NCBI RefSeq assembly: GCF_023343835.1
Contig: NC_064437.1
Coordinates: 50,232,972-50,296,971 of the forward strand
Source: Lagopus muta
Lineage: Eukaryota; Chordata; Aves; Galliformes; Phasianidae
Direction of reading: 5' to 3'
Length of the DNA: 64,000 nucleotides
The notes beneath the pieces were generated by a model. The model was not told where the DNA came from and ran no database searches. It was given only the letters and a program-made list of their open reading frames with translations. The translations under genes and the position numbers were made by a program. Position 1 is the first letter of the stretch. Each line of letters begins with the position of its first letter. Shown here one piece after another: positions 38,413 to 49,530 of this stretch.

Positions 38413-38892
38413 TTTGTTCAATTACTACAGCTTGTGTATGGTTAAGCTTTCACAGATCTTGCCTTCAATTGCTTATAAAACTGTGAATTTTTAAATGATT
38501 GCAAGAGTAAGACTGGGGGAAAGTTGTCATTTTGCCCAGTTAAACATTTTTTTGTAATCTTTTCATTAAGCCAGCACCTAAAATTTGGCTTAGATATGGC
38601 CCTTGTAATACGATTTTTGTGTGTGTGTGCCTGTGAAAATAGAACAGCGTTTGGTCAAAGTATGAGCTTTTAAAAAAAAAATAGAATGAGTTTATGTATA
38701 TTCTGGGAAGAGTTTGGCAGCTGTATCTTCCAAAGGCACCTGCAGCCAAGTAGGAGTGGAGCTTTCCCCATCATTGTTTGTCCTTGAATCCCAATATGTA
38801 CTTTGATACAAATGCTGAAAAGGAAGAAACTGGCTGTGTGCTGAGGTACAGCCATCATGAAGGAGGAAGGGGTAACAGATCTGCAGTGGGGT

Positions 38893-38932
38893 TTAAAAAA
38901 AACAAAAAAAAACAAAAACAAAAAAAAAAAAA
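38893..38932 (+). repeat. A-rich tract with C interruptions
   Basis: Runs of A are broken by single C residues over about 40 bases. No polyadenylated retroposed sequence is visible upstream. Confidence 0.85.
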
Positions 38933-40140
38933 CCAAGTGGTATCTGTTTGCAAATATCAGAGAGTGGAGGAAGCTGGTAACTACCTGGGGATCTAGACAC
39001 AGGGAAATGTGAGGGTGTCAGTTGAGTAATTCGATAGGGATCCAAGACCAACAGGGAGCAAATTTCTTAAGCCTCATTTTATCCTCTGCTATCAGCAAAT
39101 AGTAGAGAGAACAACAGGAAAGAGCATCTCTTTCCTTGAAGCCTTGCTGTTTTGTGTTGATCCTCTTTATGCACACATGTGAAGTGTGCTTGGTGGGTGC
39201 AGAAGTCAAGCTGCTGCTAACCAACAATGTGGAGTTGTACCAACTGCAGTGGAATTTGAGCACGGCAGGCTGCCAAATGTAAAAATTGGGCAGTTCTAAT
39301 ATAACTATTTTAAGACTGAAGGACTAAAATTAGGATGCTTCATAGCTTAGGCTATTGATGTGACCATGGTTTATCTGTTACAGTACTTGTAAATTCTGCT
39401 TTCTGAAAAGATATCTCCGTGGCATTCTGTTGTTCGTGGTACTGGTGTAAAGTGTTTATGGAATGAATTCGAGATTTATCAGTTGGGTTTGTCTGCAGAA
39501 GAATATACAATGTGCTCAGTCCGAGGCAGAAAGATGAAGATACCCTGCTTAGAAAATAAAAATGCTACCATGGATCACTAGTTTCTGCCCATCTTGCATG
39601 CTCAGTGACTATTGGAACAGATTTTATTTTGGAACTCTATTGGAGTCTGCTTTTTTTTTTCTTCTGAAATTATATCAATCTCAGAAGACTCCATCTAGCC
39701 ATGGGATTCAGCTGAGTTTGCTTTCGTGGAGACATGCAAGAGATTGCTTTGTCCAAAGATTATCCATTTAGACAAAGGCATGTAGTAGACAAGTAAGTTC
39801 AGGGAGAGGTGCTAGTCATACAGATACCATTTTTTCCACAAAGTAATTGGGTATGCTGTTTGAAGGTACACAGTTTCTATTTTATTCCTCAGAGTATATC
39901 TGTGTTAAGGTGCATCAGAGCAGTTCCAAGCTCCTGCTGTTGAGCTTGGAGGATCAGGGGAGATCCATCCTTGCCTGTGGTCAGCAGCACCAAGGTAGTG
40001 CTAACTGTGGCTCAGTGCCATGGTAACACCACAGCAGTTTCCAGCCAGCTTACAGCACAGGCAGATCTCACTGTGTTGGGACTCAGCATTCAGCCTTTCT
40101 TGTCACTCAAGCAAGAGTAAACAAAATACTTTATTAAAGA

Positions 40141-40143
<3 letters not shown>

Positions 40144-40186
<43 letters not shown>
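40144..40186 (+). repeat. uninterrupted T43 homopolymer
   Basis: Forty-three consecutive T residues. Read on the minus strand this is a poly(A) run, but no AATAAA signal or gene-like sequence precedes it there, so a processed retrocopy is not supported. The exact length is unreliable in sequencing. Confidence 0.95.
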
Positions 40187-40187
<1 letters not shown>

Positions 40188-42391
40188 AGAGCTGCAACAG
40201 TGATCTCATGGATGAGGTCTGAACGTGGTATGGAAGAGACAGGCAGAATGTAGGGAAGAACTAATGTAACTGTGTGCTAAAAACCCACAGTGCTTAAAGC
40301 TGGACAGTGCAGAGCCTTTCCTCTATACCTCACTGAGTGGGATGGCACTGGTAGTGCTTATTGGAGGGAGTGAGATTTACCTTGTTCATGGAGATAAGCC
40401 TAATCGCTCCCCAGAAGTAGCAACTGACAGATTAAATGTTGATTCCTGTGCTTTCCTAAGAAAGCTAAGAATAGCATAAGCATAGCTGAGCATCGTGTGC
40501 TGGAAGATGTGTTGGGAACCTATGCTGCAGGAGCATTCTGTAATTGGGGAAAGTCAAGCAGCTCAGTGCTGCACTGCTCTAAAAATGAGTGGTAATATTT
40601 TGGCATCGGTGATTGTGAGTATTCAGACAAGTCTGTATCACTGTTCTCAAATATGTTAATTTAGCTGCTGAACAAGAGCAATTCTTCTTTTAATTGATCG
40701 CTGTTGTCCATGTGTACTGTGGGCTGCACATTTTAAGCAGCGGCTAAAAAGCCTGGTACTCCATCAGTGCTCATTTTATGATGTTAATATGTGCAACATT
40801 CACTTGGAAGTCACCAGCTCTGCATGCATTAATCCCTGGAGATATACCAAATACATGGATGCAGTGATTCCATATGAGCTGTAGAGCTAAACAGTGCAGA
40901 GATATCTAACTGCTGACTGCGAACTTGCTGTCCTTTTTCACCATGTACCAAAAGCAGTCAGTCCAGTATACCCAGAACAGAGCCAGAGCCCCAAAACTTT
41001 TTCAAGTGCTGCTAACAAAGGGTGAGATCTCTATTATGGAGTAGTTGTTTCAGCAGCTTGTTTTATTCTCTGGACCATGCACAGGTGCTGGAGATGGGTA
41101 AGCTGTCTTCCTTCTCTAGAGGGAAGTCAGTAGATCAGGTGTTTGCAGGATACTAATCTGAAGGATTAGTATAGATAGAAGGTCCTTGCAGAAGCGAACT
41201 GCATTGCAGTGTGTACCAGATAATTACCTGCCAGAGACCACTGAGCTTAATGACTTAAGTGTCTATCAAAAATGCTTTTCTCTAAGCAAGTAGGTGCTAA
41301 ATATTTTCAGGGGGAAGGGCAGGGCTGAGATTGTTCTTAGTGTAAACAATTGCAATCTTTTGGGTTTGTCTTAACCTTGTAATTTTCTCTAACATCTATG
41401 TTTCTGAGTTGCAGGGTTTCATATCCAGCATTTAGTCTTTTTGTTTGTTTGTTTTATTTTGCCTGTTCTTGTTCATCTCACAAGTACAAGGAACAAACCA
41501 GAACTCAAGGTAGAAGATAGATTTCAGAATAAGAAGAAATTTGAGTAAACTAAAAAAGTCACAAGAGGACTGCGGAGCAGAATATAGAATATGAGGCTGG
41601 TATGAAATTCTAAATGTTTTCCTTGGAATTCAGATCACTTCCCTGGAAGACAAACCTTACTTAATATGGAGCATGTAAAATAGTTCCACTGAGTCAGTGC
41701 TGGCCAGGCAACAATTATTTCTTACTAGAAAACTTAAGTTTAAATGGGTTCAGACTAGCATCGTTCTTACTCTGTTGTACAAGATAAAATACTGTGGTAT
41801 TTTTCATGATTTATCTAAAGGTTGAAGTTTTTTATAGATAAGAAAAAAAAGTTATAAATGAAAATTGTCCAGAAAGACAGGAAAACTTTCTAGTAGAAGT
41901 TGCTGTTGTTTTCAGTCACCAAATTCCAGAGAAATAGCTTGGTTATTCTGCATCTTATGTAGATGGACTTAGTGGTACAATTTCCAAAGATTTCTGTTTG
42001 CAACAGAGTTGACTGGAAGGTTGCAATGTATGTTTTCTAGGCCCCTATCCTAGCTGCTGTTGCATGAAAACACCCATTTTTGCGCTGAAATTCAAGTTAT
42101 GTTCTCAGTGTTGCTAAGTACTGATTTCAACTAGTTTCGAATGCCAGAGGTTTGTTACTTGTGTGCAGGTTTCCTGTAAAAATACTGTTCCCCATTTGTT
42201 CTATATTAAACCCTTCTCCGTTTGTATTTTGTACTCATAGAAAATAAACACATAAAAAATGTGTTGTTTTACCAACTAATAGAAGCAAACTAGCTAGGGT
42301 GCAGAGTGGTCCAAAATCAGCTTTCCATAAGAGTTTTTTTCTTAAAGAAAAAAGCCCGACTTAAGTGAATGTCTTTTATTTATTTTGCAAG

Positions 42392-42622
42392 AAATCACAG
42401 AATAGTTTGGATTGGAAGGGGCCTTAAGAACTATCCGGTTCCAGCTCCTTCAGTGGGCAGGGATGTGTTCCCCTGTGTCTGGGCCCAGGATCCCATCTGA
42501 CCTGGCCTTAAATGCCTACAGGTAAGGGGCATTCTGTGGGCAACTTGTGCCAGTGCCTCCCCACCTTCACCTAAAGAATGTCCTCCTTACATCTAATCTC
42601 AGCCTACCCATTTGTAGTTTAA
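42392..42622 (-). mobile_element. CR1 LINE 3' fragment
   Basis: On the + strand it starts AATCACAGAATAGTTTGGAT and TGGAAGGGGCC, then ATCCCATCTGACCTGGCC, TCACCTAAAGAATGTCCTCC and TTACATCTAATCTCAGCC. This is the complement of the CR1 3' region. It is about 230 bp and 5'-truncated. Confidence 0.9.
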
Positions 42623-44982
42623 AAAATTTGTGACTTATACTACCTTATACTCAGGTTTTAAAAAAAAATCTCCATGATCGTTTAATACAGGAATTTAAAC
42701 ACTGCATTTTCCATTAATATCTAGAATGAAGGAGATAATAGTGAAATAGATCCATAATAATCTTTACAATGTTTAATACTGTGGCTGAATTCTCTTAAAT
42801 TTAAGTGGTCTGCCCCATTGATGTTGCTCAATACTTGAATGAATTAAAAAATAAGATTTGTTTTTCTTGGACGCAACTTTGTACTTAAATCAGTAAGTGT
42901 AGAAAACAAACTATGTACAGTTGTGCACACTGCACAATAACTGGGGAAGTATTTAATGCTCAACTTTTGCCAAACAGATTTTTTTTTTTTCCTGCAGGAG
43001 TCTTGTAGATGTTTTGCTTAGATGTTTTGCTTCCACCTACTCCTGTCTAACATAACGCATTTCTTTCATAGAGAAATGAGTTCTGAAAAATCATGTTTGG
43101 CAGTTGTATCAAGTAAAACTGTGGGGTTTTTTTTTTGTTTTTTTTTTTCTTTCTGGAATCTCTTAAGTGTTGTGTAGGTTTACCAACAGTGCTCATTTAG
43201 GAGTAGAGTGAACAGGTGCCTGTTATTTTTGTTGACATTGGAGTCTGTAGGGATGTAAGCAGTCCAGCATTCCTCATGTAAGCATTTTTCTTTCCAGAAC
43301 AATGTCTGAATCTTGTGTGAAAATCTTATTCTTATGTCTGCTCTCACCTGTCATTAGCAAAATGGGGCCTTGTGAAAAAGGAGTTCACTTGAGTACTCAT
43401 GAAGTATTGAGGTATTGTAGAAGGCAGGGAAGGAGGTACTTAGTATGTAAATATCTTGTTCTTGGAGGGTGCAAGGAGGGATCTAGAAAAATGGATGGAA
43501 ATGTGGTGTATTCAAATGGATGTTTTTGCATGTGCAATGTTCATCACAACCTAACTATATGCTCAAAGATAACATGATATCTGCAGAATTCAAATGCAAT
43601 CTCTGTGGCTTCCAAACTAAGAGATGTAATAGAGCAGAGGATCACCTCAGTTCTTAACTGTGTCCACGTCCTTCCGGAACACTTTTTTTATGAGATAGCG
43701 TAGTGTAGGGAATCTTACAGGAGCTAAAAGGAGCAATATTTGTTTGCTCAGAGTTACTAATGCACTATGTGGACACTGGTAGTATCTTGTGCTTTGCCTC
43801 TTCCCTCCTAGCTGTTGGGAGACTGTTGTACATCTAGAATAAGATTAGGCATTCTAGACTACACGTACGCTTCTAGCTATGCTGCAGTGATGAAAATGTT
43901 GCCTATAACCTAGCTGCAGATCTGTAATAGCATTCTTTTATTTGTCACCAAAAGTATTTTCAATTAATTGCAAATATACAGTGAGGCAGTATTCCTTTTC
44001 CTGCTACTGTTTAACTGCTGCTTTGGAAATGAGCCTAACTGTGCATTTTTATTTCCTTTTTAATAATGAATATGTAGCTGTAAAGCAGTCTATCAGTGCT
44101 AGATGTATACTGCCCAACAACTTCTTCATCACAACACTGGTAGAAGTACATTTAATTACATCATAGGGACACAAAAATAATTTGTTCAAGGAAGTCATGT
44201 CAGCATTGTGTGGGATTGGGCTGTGTAAATAGCAATGTTCACATTCATTCATGAGATGTTTGTTAATAAGAAAAAGAAAGATGAGTTGACGGGACTGAAG
44301 CTTTGTCATCTTAAGTAGTCATTACTCCTGCCTAAAACTGAAAGCAAAAATTTAATCAAAGCAATGTTCTGTTTCATTCCTATTTTGCGAGTGTATAAAA
44401 TTATATATATAAAGACACAACTTGGATATTCAGTGACATATGAAATTCTGCCCAATCCAACTTTAATCTTTCAACTTTTTTTTCTTGTAAAATGTTTCAC
44501 ATGCTTCCACTTTGAGATTGGAGACTTACCTTTCAATTCCTTACTGATCCTGTTTTAAAAGTAACAGCTGATAACTTGTTTAATCATTTTCAGGATCTAG
44601 TAGCAACAGCAGTATGAGATGATGTGTAGGCTTAGTGCTCAATATAACTATTTCATGCAAAATAAAATCCCTCACCTCAGAGATTAGGTGCCTGGTTTAA
44701 ATCCATGTCAAATGAATATTCAGATGAAGAATAATGTTGTGATTAACACAATGTATTGAAACTTGGTAGTTTTAATTCCTAGGCAGTCATACCTGTCTGT
44801 GTGGCTGGCATCAGAAATTTCTTAGGAAAGCAACAAGAGTATTTTACTCTTTCTGTAAAGCAGACTCAATGTATTCTTCATGATGCTAGACTGCAGCTGA
44901 AGGTATATTTGCTGAATGGATATATATGGATTGTAATCAAGCCAGGTTTGTTAAATAACAAAGATAGTGTCAGGGATTACAG
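42623..44982. other. putative PCGF5 intron 1, no gene recognised
   Basis: AT-rich unique DNA with T-rich tracts near 42980-42992 and 43122-43150. Frames are short and without recognisable products. Confidence 0.5.
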
Positions 44983-46942
44983 TCATAGAATCACAAGGTT
45001 GGAAATGACCTATAAGATCATCTAGTCCAACTGTCCCCTCATCACCGTTGCCACCACAAGCAGTAAACCATATCATGCAGCACGTTGTCCAGACACCTCT
45101 TGAGCACTGCCAGGGATGGCGACTCCACCACCTCCCTGTGCAGCCATTCCAGTGCCTGACCACCCTCTGAGAGAAATAGTTCTTCCTTATGTCTAATCTA
45201 AACCTCCTTTGATACAACTTGCGGCCATTACCCCGTGTCCTGCTTGTTGCCTGGGAGAAGAGGCCAAATCCCTCTTCACCACAACCTCCCTTCAGGAGGT
45301 TGTAGAGTGCAATGAGGTCTCCCCTGAGCCTCCTCTTCTCCAGACTGAACAATCCCAGCTTCCTCAGCCGCTCCTCATAAGACTTGTGCTCCAGACCCCT
45401 CACCAGTTTTGTTGCCCTTCTCTGGACACGCTCCAGGACCTCAACATCTTTCCTGTAGTGAGGGGCCCAAAACTGAACACAGTACTCAAGGTGCAGCATC
45501 ACCAGTGCTGAGTACAGGGAGACTACTACCTCCCTGCTCCTGCTGGCCACACTATTTCTAATGCAGGCCAGGATGCCGTTGGCCCTCTTGGCCTTGGGCA
45601 CAGTCAGCTTGTGTTCAGCTGAGCATCAGCTAACACACCCAGGTCCTTCTCTTCTTCGCACTCATCCAGCCACTTATCCTCAAGCTTATAACGCTGCATG
45701 GGTTTGTTGTGCCCAAAGTGCAGAACCCAGCACTTGGCCTCGTTGAACCTCAGCCCAGTGGTCCAGCCTGTCTAAATCCCTCTGAAGGGCCTCCCTACCC
45801 TCAATCAGATCGACACCACCTCCCAGCTTGGTGTCATCTGCAAACTTACTGAGGGTACGCTCAATCCCCTCATCTAGGTCATCAGTAAAGATATTAAACA
45901 AGACGGGCCCCAGTACTGACCCCCTGGGAACACCACTTGAAACAGGTCACTAGTTGGACTTCACTCCATTCACCACGACCCACTGGACACAGCCCTGTAG
46001 CCAGTTCCTTATCCAAAGAAGTTTATACCTGTCCAGACCACAGGCACCTAGGTTCCCCAGAAGAAGCCTGTGAGGGACCATGTCAAAGGCTAGGAAGACT
46101 ACATCAGCAGCCCTTCCCTCATCTACCAGACTGGTCACCCAGTCATAGAAGGAGATGAGGTTGGTCAAGCATGACCTGCCTTTCGCAAACCCATCCTGGC
46201 TGGGCCTGATCCCCTGGACACTGCACACATGCCATGCAATCTCATCCAAGATGATTTGCTCCATAACCTTCCCTGGTACCGAGGTCAGGCTAACAGGTCT
46301 ATAGTTCCCCAGATCCTCCTTACGGCCCTTCTTGAAGATGGGAGTCACATCAGCAGCCTCCAATCCTCTGGGACCTCACCAGTTAACCAGGAGCGCTGAT
46401 AGATGGCGGAGAGAGGCTCAGCAATCACCCTCCCTCCCCCCCTCCCCCCCCCCAGCACCTGAGGGTGCAGCCCATCTGGTCCCATGGACTTGTCACAGTC
46501 CAGATGGAGGAGAAGCTCTCTGACTGTCTCCACTGGAATTGCTGGGGGCATATTCTGAGCAGTGTCCCAGACTTCCAGATTGAGGCATAAAAAGCCCAGA
46601 GGATAACTGGCCTGGCTATTAAAGGCAGATGTAAAGAAGGCATTGAGGACCTCAGCCCCCTCCTTGTCCTCAGTGACCACATTCCCTACTGCATCAAGTG
46701 TAGGATGAGAATTATCTTTGGTTCTTCTTTTGCTGTTGATATATTTATAAAAGGATTTTTTATTGTCTTTTACTGCAGAGGCCACCTGAGTTCAAGTTGG
46801 GCTTTCACCTTCCTAACTTCCTCCCTGCATACCTTAGCTGCTACTTTGTAATCTCCCCAAGTAGCCTGTCCCTTCTTGCAGAGGATGTAGACTCTCTTTT
46901 TCTCCCTGAGTCTCAACTGTAATTCCTGGCTCATCCACACCG
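44983..46942 (-). mobile_element. CR1 LINE, long copy with broken reverse transcriptase ORF2
   Basis: This is the youngest-looking and longest CR1 here, about 1.96 kb. It points to the minus strand with its 3' end at 44983 (AGTCATAGAATCACAAGGTT on the + strand). Reading 5' to 3' on the minus strand, it covers the end of the endonuclease-RT linker (WMSQELQLRLREKK), then RT motifs. These include KSMGPDGLHPQVL (near 46470), NYRPVSLTSVPGKVMEQII (46310-46250) and the catalytic FADD box (about 45844-45833). The C-terminal [10 protein letters not shown] region follows near 45425. ORF2 is broken by a frameshift near 46350, where two frames overlap, and by stops at 45902-45949 and 45602-45685. A C/T homopolymer at 46430-46453 adds to the damage. 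The 5' part and ORF1 are missing, so the copy is dead. Confidence 0.95.
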
Positions 46943-47954
46943 GTCATCAGTGAATGGTACCCAGCTTGCTCTGGACCCTTGTTTGACGACGTTGTGCTGA
47001 TAGATGTTCTTTTTGTTTGCTTCCATCATTGTTGAAGCTAGAGAGATAAAAAAAATAGATCTGCTCTTTCCTTTCTAAAATTTGTTTTATTTTGATAAGC
47101 TTTCAGGACTGTGTACTTCTACACAGTAGTCTAATGCTTACTCTAATGATAAATGTGTTCTTAAATTATTTAGCATATACAGTAGCTGCTTAATAATTTG
47201 AAGTTTTTCGACATATGGAACAAATGGAAACAGATTCAGAGCTGGTAAGTGATAGAATCCTACTGGTCTGTAATGATTTTTAGGAAAACCTGGTAGCTCT
47301 TGTCTATTTTGCCTTATGATGCTAACCAAAACAGATCCCAGGGTCCAGTACTTGACACTAAGGGCAAGGTGACAGAGACAGTGCATGCTTGAGTGTATCC
47401 TTATAACAAGCATTGGTACAACAGGGATATGCACTTGTATGAATCTTGCCATGGGCCTGATTACCCCTAGGTTGGAAGTAATGCTAAGTTGATGAAGAAA
47501 AAAACTGAAGTGCAGGGACACACAATCATAGACACAGGGCTTTTAGTCTTCCCTGCATAACTTATTCTTTAGCAACTTTTCATACAGGGAACTTGCTGTA
47601 TGTAAAATGACTAGATATGATGAAGCTATGCTTTTTTTAAAAAAAAAAAAAAAAAAATTGTTTCACTTTGATAAACAATGTACCTTGCAGGTTGTTTGAT
47701 CACTAAGGCTGTATTTTTCCCTAGTCAGTATCAGTAATTCCAGATGAGTCTGTGTTGCATCAGAGGTATGAACTGTGATGAATGCTGAGCTCTTGTCTTG
47801 TGGCCATGTCATTGGTCCCTCATGAAAGTACAGCATGGGAGGATAGGAAGATATGTGCTGAGCAGTGGAGATAAGGCAAAGACATTCGCACATCAACCTT
47901 TTGAGATTGGCAGCTCAACCAGGTTTCAGTCCACCTCTTTGTTTATCTAGTTCA
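46943..47954. other. putative PCGF5 intron 1, no gene recognised
   Basis: Unique DNA between a young and an old CR1. It includes a T7-A20 tract near 47632-47657. The minus-strand 127-codon frame at 47138-47521 shows no recognisable domain. Confidence 0.5.
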
Positions 47955-48745
47955 TACAGTCAGTGCTGAAAGGTTCACTAAAGCCAAGGTGGTGTCCCTT
48001 TATCTACAAAGCCAGCCATCTCCTCATAGAAGGCTCTTGGTCTGATCAGGTCATTTTACCATTCACAAGCCTGTGCTGGCTAATCTGTTACCCTCGTTTT
48101 TCTTCATGTCTAGGACTATTTGCATTCTCGCTTTCCCCTGTGATTGAGGTGAGACTGACCAGTCTGTGTTCTCTGGATCTTCTTTCTTGCCTTTCCAGGA
48201 TGGATGACATTTGCTTTTTTCTAGTCCTCAGGATCAGTTTCAGATACCTATGATCTTTAATGGGGCATTAAGGATGGCCTTGAGCAACATCATGTCTACT
48301 AGCTCTGTCAGGATACATTCACAAGCACTATCAGGAGACATGGACTTGATTAGGATCATCTAGCCTGTATAAATGTGCCTTTATTGCCTGAGATCTCACA
48401 ATCTCAACCTGGCTGCAGCCAAAGCTGTCCCCAGCCTTCACAGCCCTAAAGAGTTCTTCTCTGTAAGAATCAGATCTAGCAAAGCATCTCTCTTTATTTT
48501 TATCAGAAAGGAATTGTCAGAGCTCTATGAAAGCCTCCTTGGTTGCTTGTACCCTCACCTGCGTTGCTCTTCTAGCAGATACTGGTATGGTCACAGTCCT
48601 GCATGAGGACCAGTGCATGCAAATATGTGATTTCTTCCACTTATAGACCTCATCTACTCTTTTCTCTCATCAGGTGTCTGTAGCAGATGTTTACCACCTA
48701 CAAGTATGAAGTCTTCGCTTTAGCATAGAAGGCAGGCACTGAGAG
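47955..48745 (-). mobile_element. old, diverged CR1 LINE with internal deletion
   Basis: Much older than the neighbouring copy but still recognisable on the + strand as reversed CR1. One part is an RT segment (GAGGTGAGACTGACCAGTCT, TTTCCAGGATGGATGACATT, TTTTTCTAGTCCTCAGGATC near 48145-48235). The other is a more 5' segment of the ORF2 endonuclease region (GCTGCAGCCAAAGCTGTCCC near 48410, AAGAATCAGATCTAGCAAAG near 48465, TCATCAGGTGTCTGTAGCAG near 48668). The middle between the two segments is missing, so the copy has lost internal sequence. Intact frames are chance leftovers. Confidence 0.75.
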
Positions 48746-49093
48746 GTGGGGGGCTCTGAGTTGCAGTAAGCCCACTAATGGCAACAGGGCTGCTCCTAGC
48801 TTCTTAGTTATTACTTCACAGGGAACAGCCAATATTCCCAAATGCTTTTTAAGTGTTTCTGGTCCCGGATTATTACAGTAAGTAGCCTATAATGAGTACA
48901 TGACCATTGCTAAACTGATGCCGCTGGTGAGCTTGTTTACAGATCTGCTGTTAGAGCATTCCTGCCCTTAGCAAAGGTACAGTTCTCTTTAAATTTGGAG
49001 ATTAGAATAAACTTTTGTATTTAGAATTATTGATTTATGAGATCATCACAACATCTATTATAATGTGTTTTACTGTAAATTAATTATTTGTAC
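48746..49093. other. spacer between CR1 fragments
   Basis: About 350 bp of unique or unrecognisable sequence. I see nothing in it. Confidence 0.5.
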
Positions 49094-49530
49094 CTCACAG
49101 AATCAGACAGGTTTGGAAGGGAAGTTTGGAGGCAGTTCAGGATTCTGTCTATCCCAGCACCTCTGTTCACAGCACATCAGCTAGAGCTGGTTGCTCAGGG
49201 TCTTGTCAGTAGGATTTGAAACCTTCGAGGATGGGAATTCCAAAGCCTCACTGAGCAAACCATTCCAGTGTTCATGTTTATGGTAGAAAAACAAAACAGT
49301 TTTATGTTTAAATGGGATTTTCCTGTTTCAGTTTGCCTCTTGTCCTGTCACTGGACAATATGAAGAAGTCTCTTACTTCATCTTATTTACTTCTCCCCTC
49401 AGGTATTTATATGAATTGATAGTTCCCCCCTGAGCAAGGTTGAAGAATCTCAGTTTCCTCAACCCCTGCTCATATAACAGACGTTCCAATCCCTTAATAA
49501 TTTTACTGGTTCTTCATGCACTTTGTAGGA
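49094..49530 (-). mobile_element. CR1 LINE 3' fragment
   Basis: The + strand reads CTCACAGAATCAGACAGGTT, then TTTGCCTCTTGTCCTGTCAC, CCCTGAGCAAGGTTGAAGAA, TCTCAGTTTCCTCAACCCC and CCAATCCCTTAATAATTTTA. This is the reverse complement of the CR1 3' region, moderately old. It is 5'-truncated and not coding. Confidence 0.88.

Larger units (their letters stand above)
38413..42391. other. putative PCGF5 intron 1, no gene recognised
   Basis: AT-rich unique DNA with a broken A-tract at 38893-38932 and a 43-base T-tract at 40144-40186. No exon was recognised. Confidence 0.5.

Noticed and set aside
40144..40260. Possible processed retrocopy on the minus strand, with the T43 tract as its tail
   Set aside because: No polyadenylation signal or gene-like sequence lies upstream of the tract on that strand.
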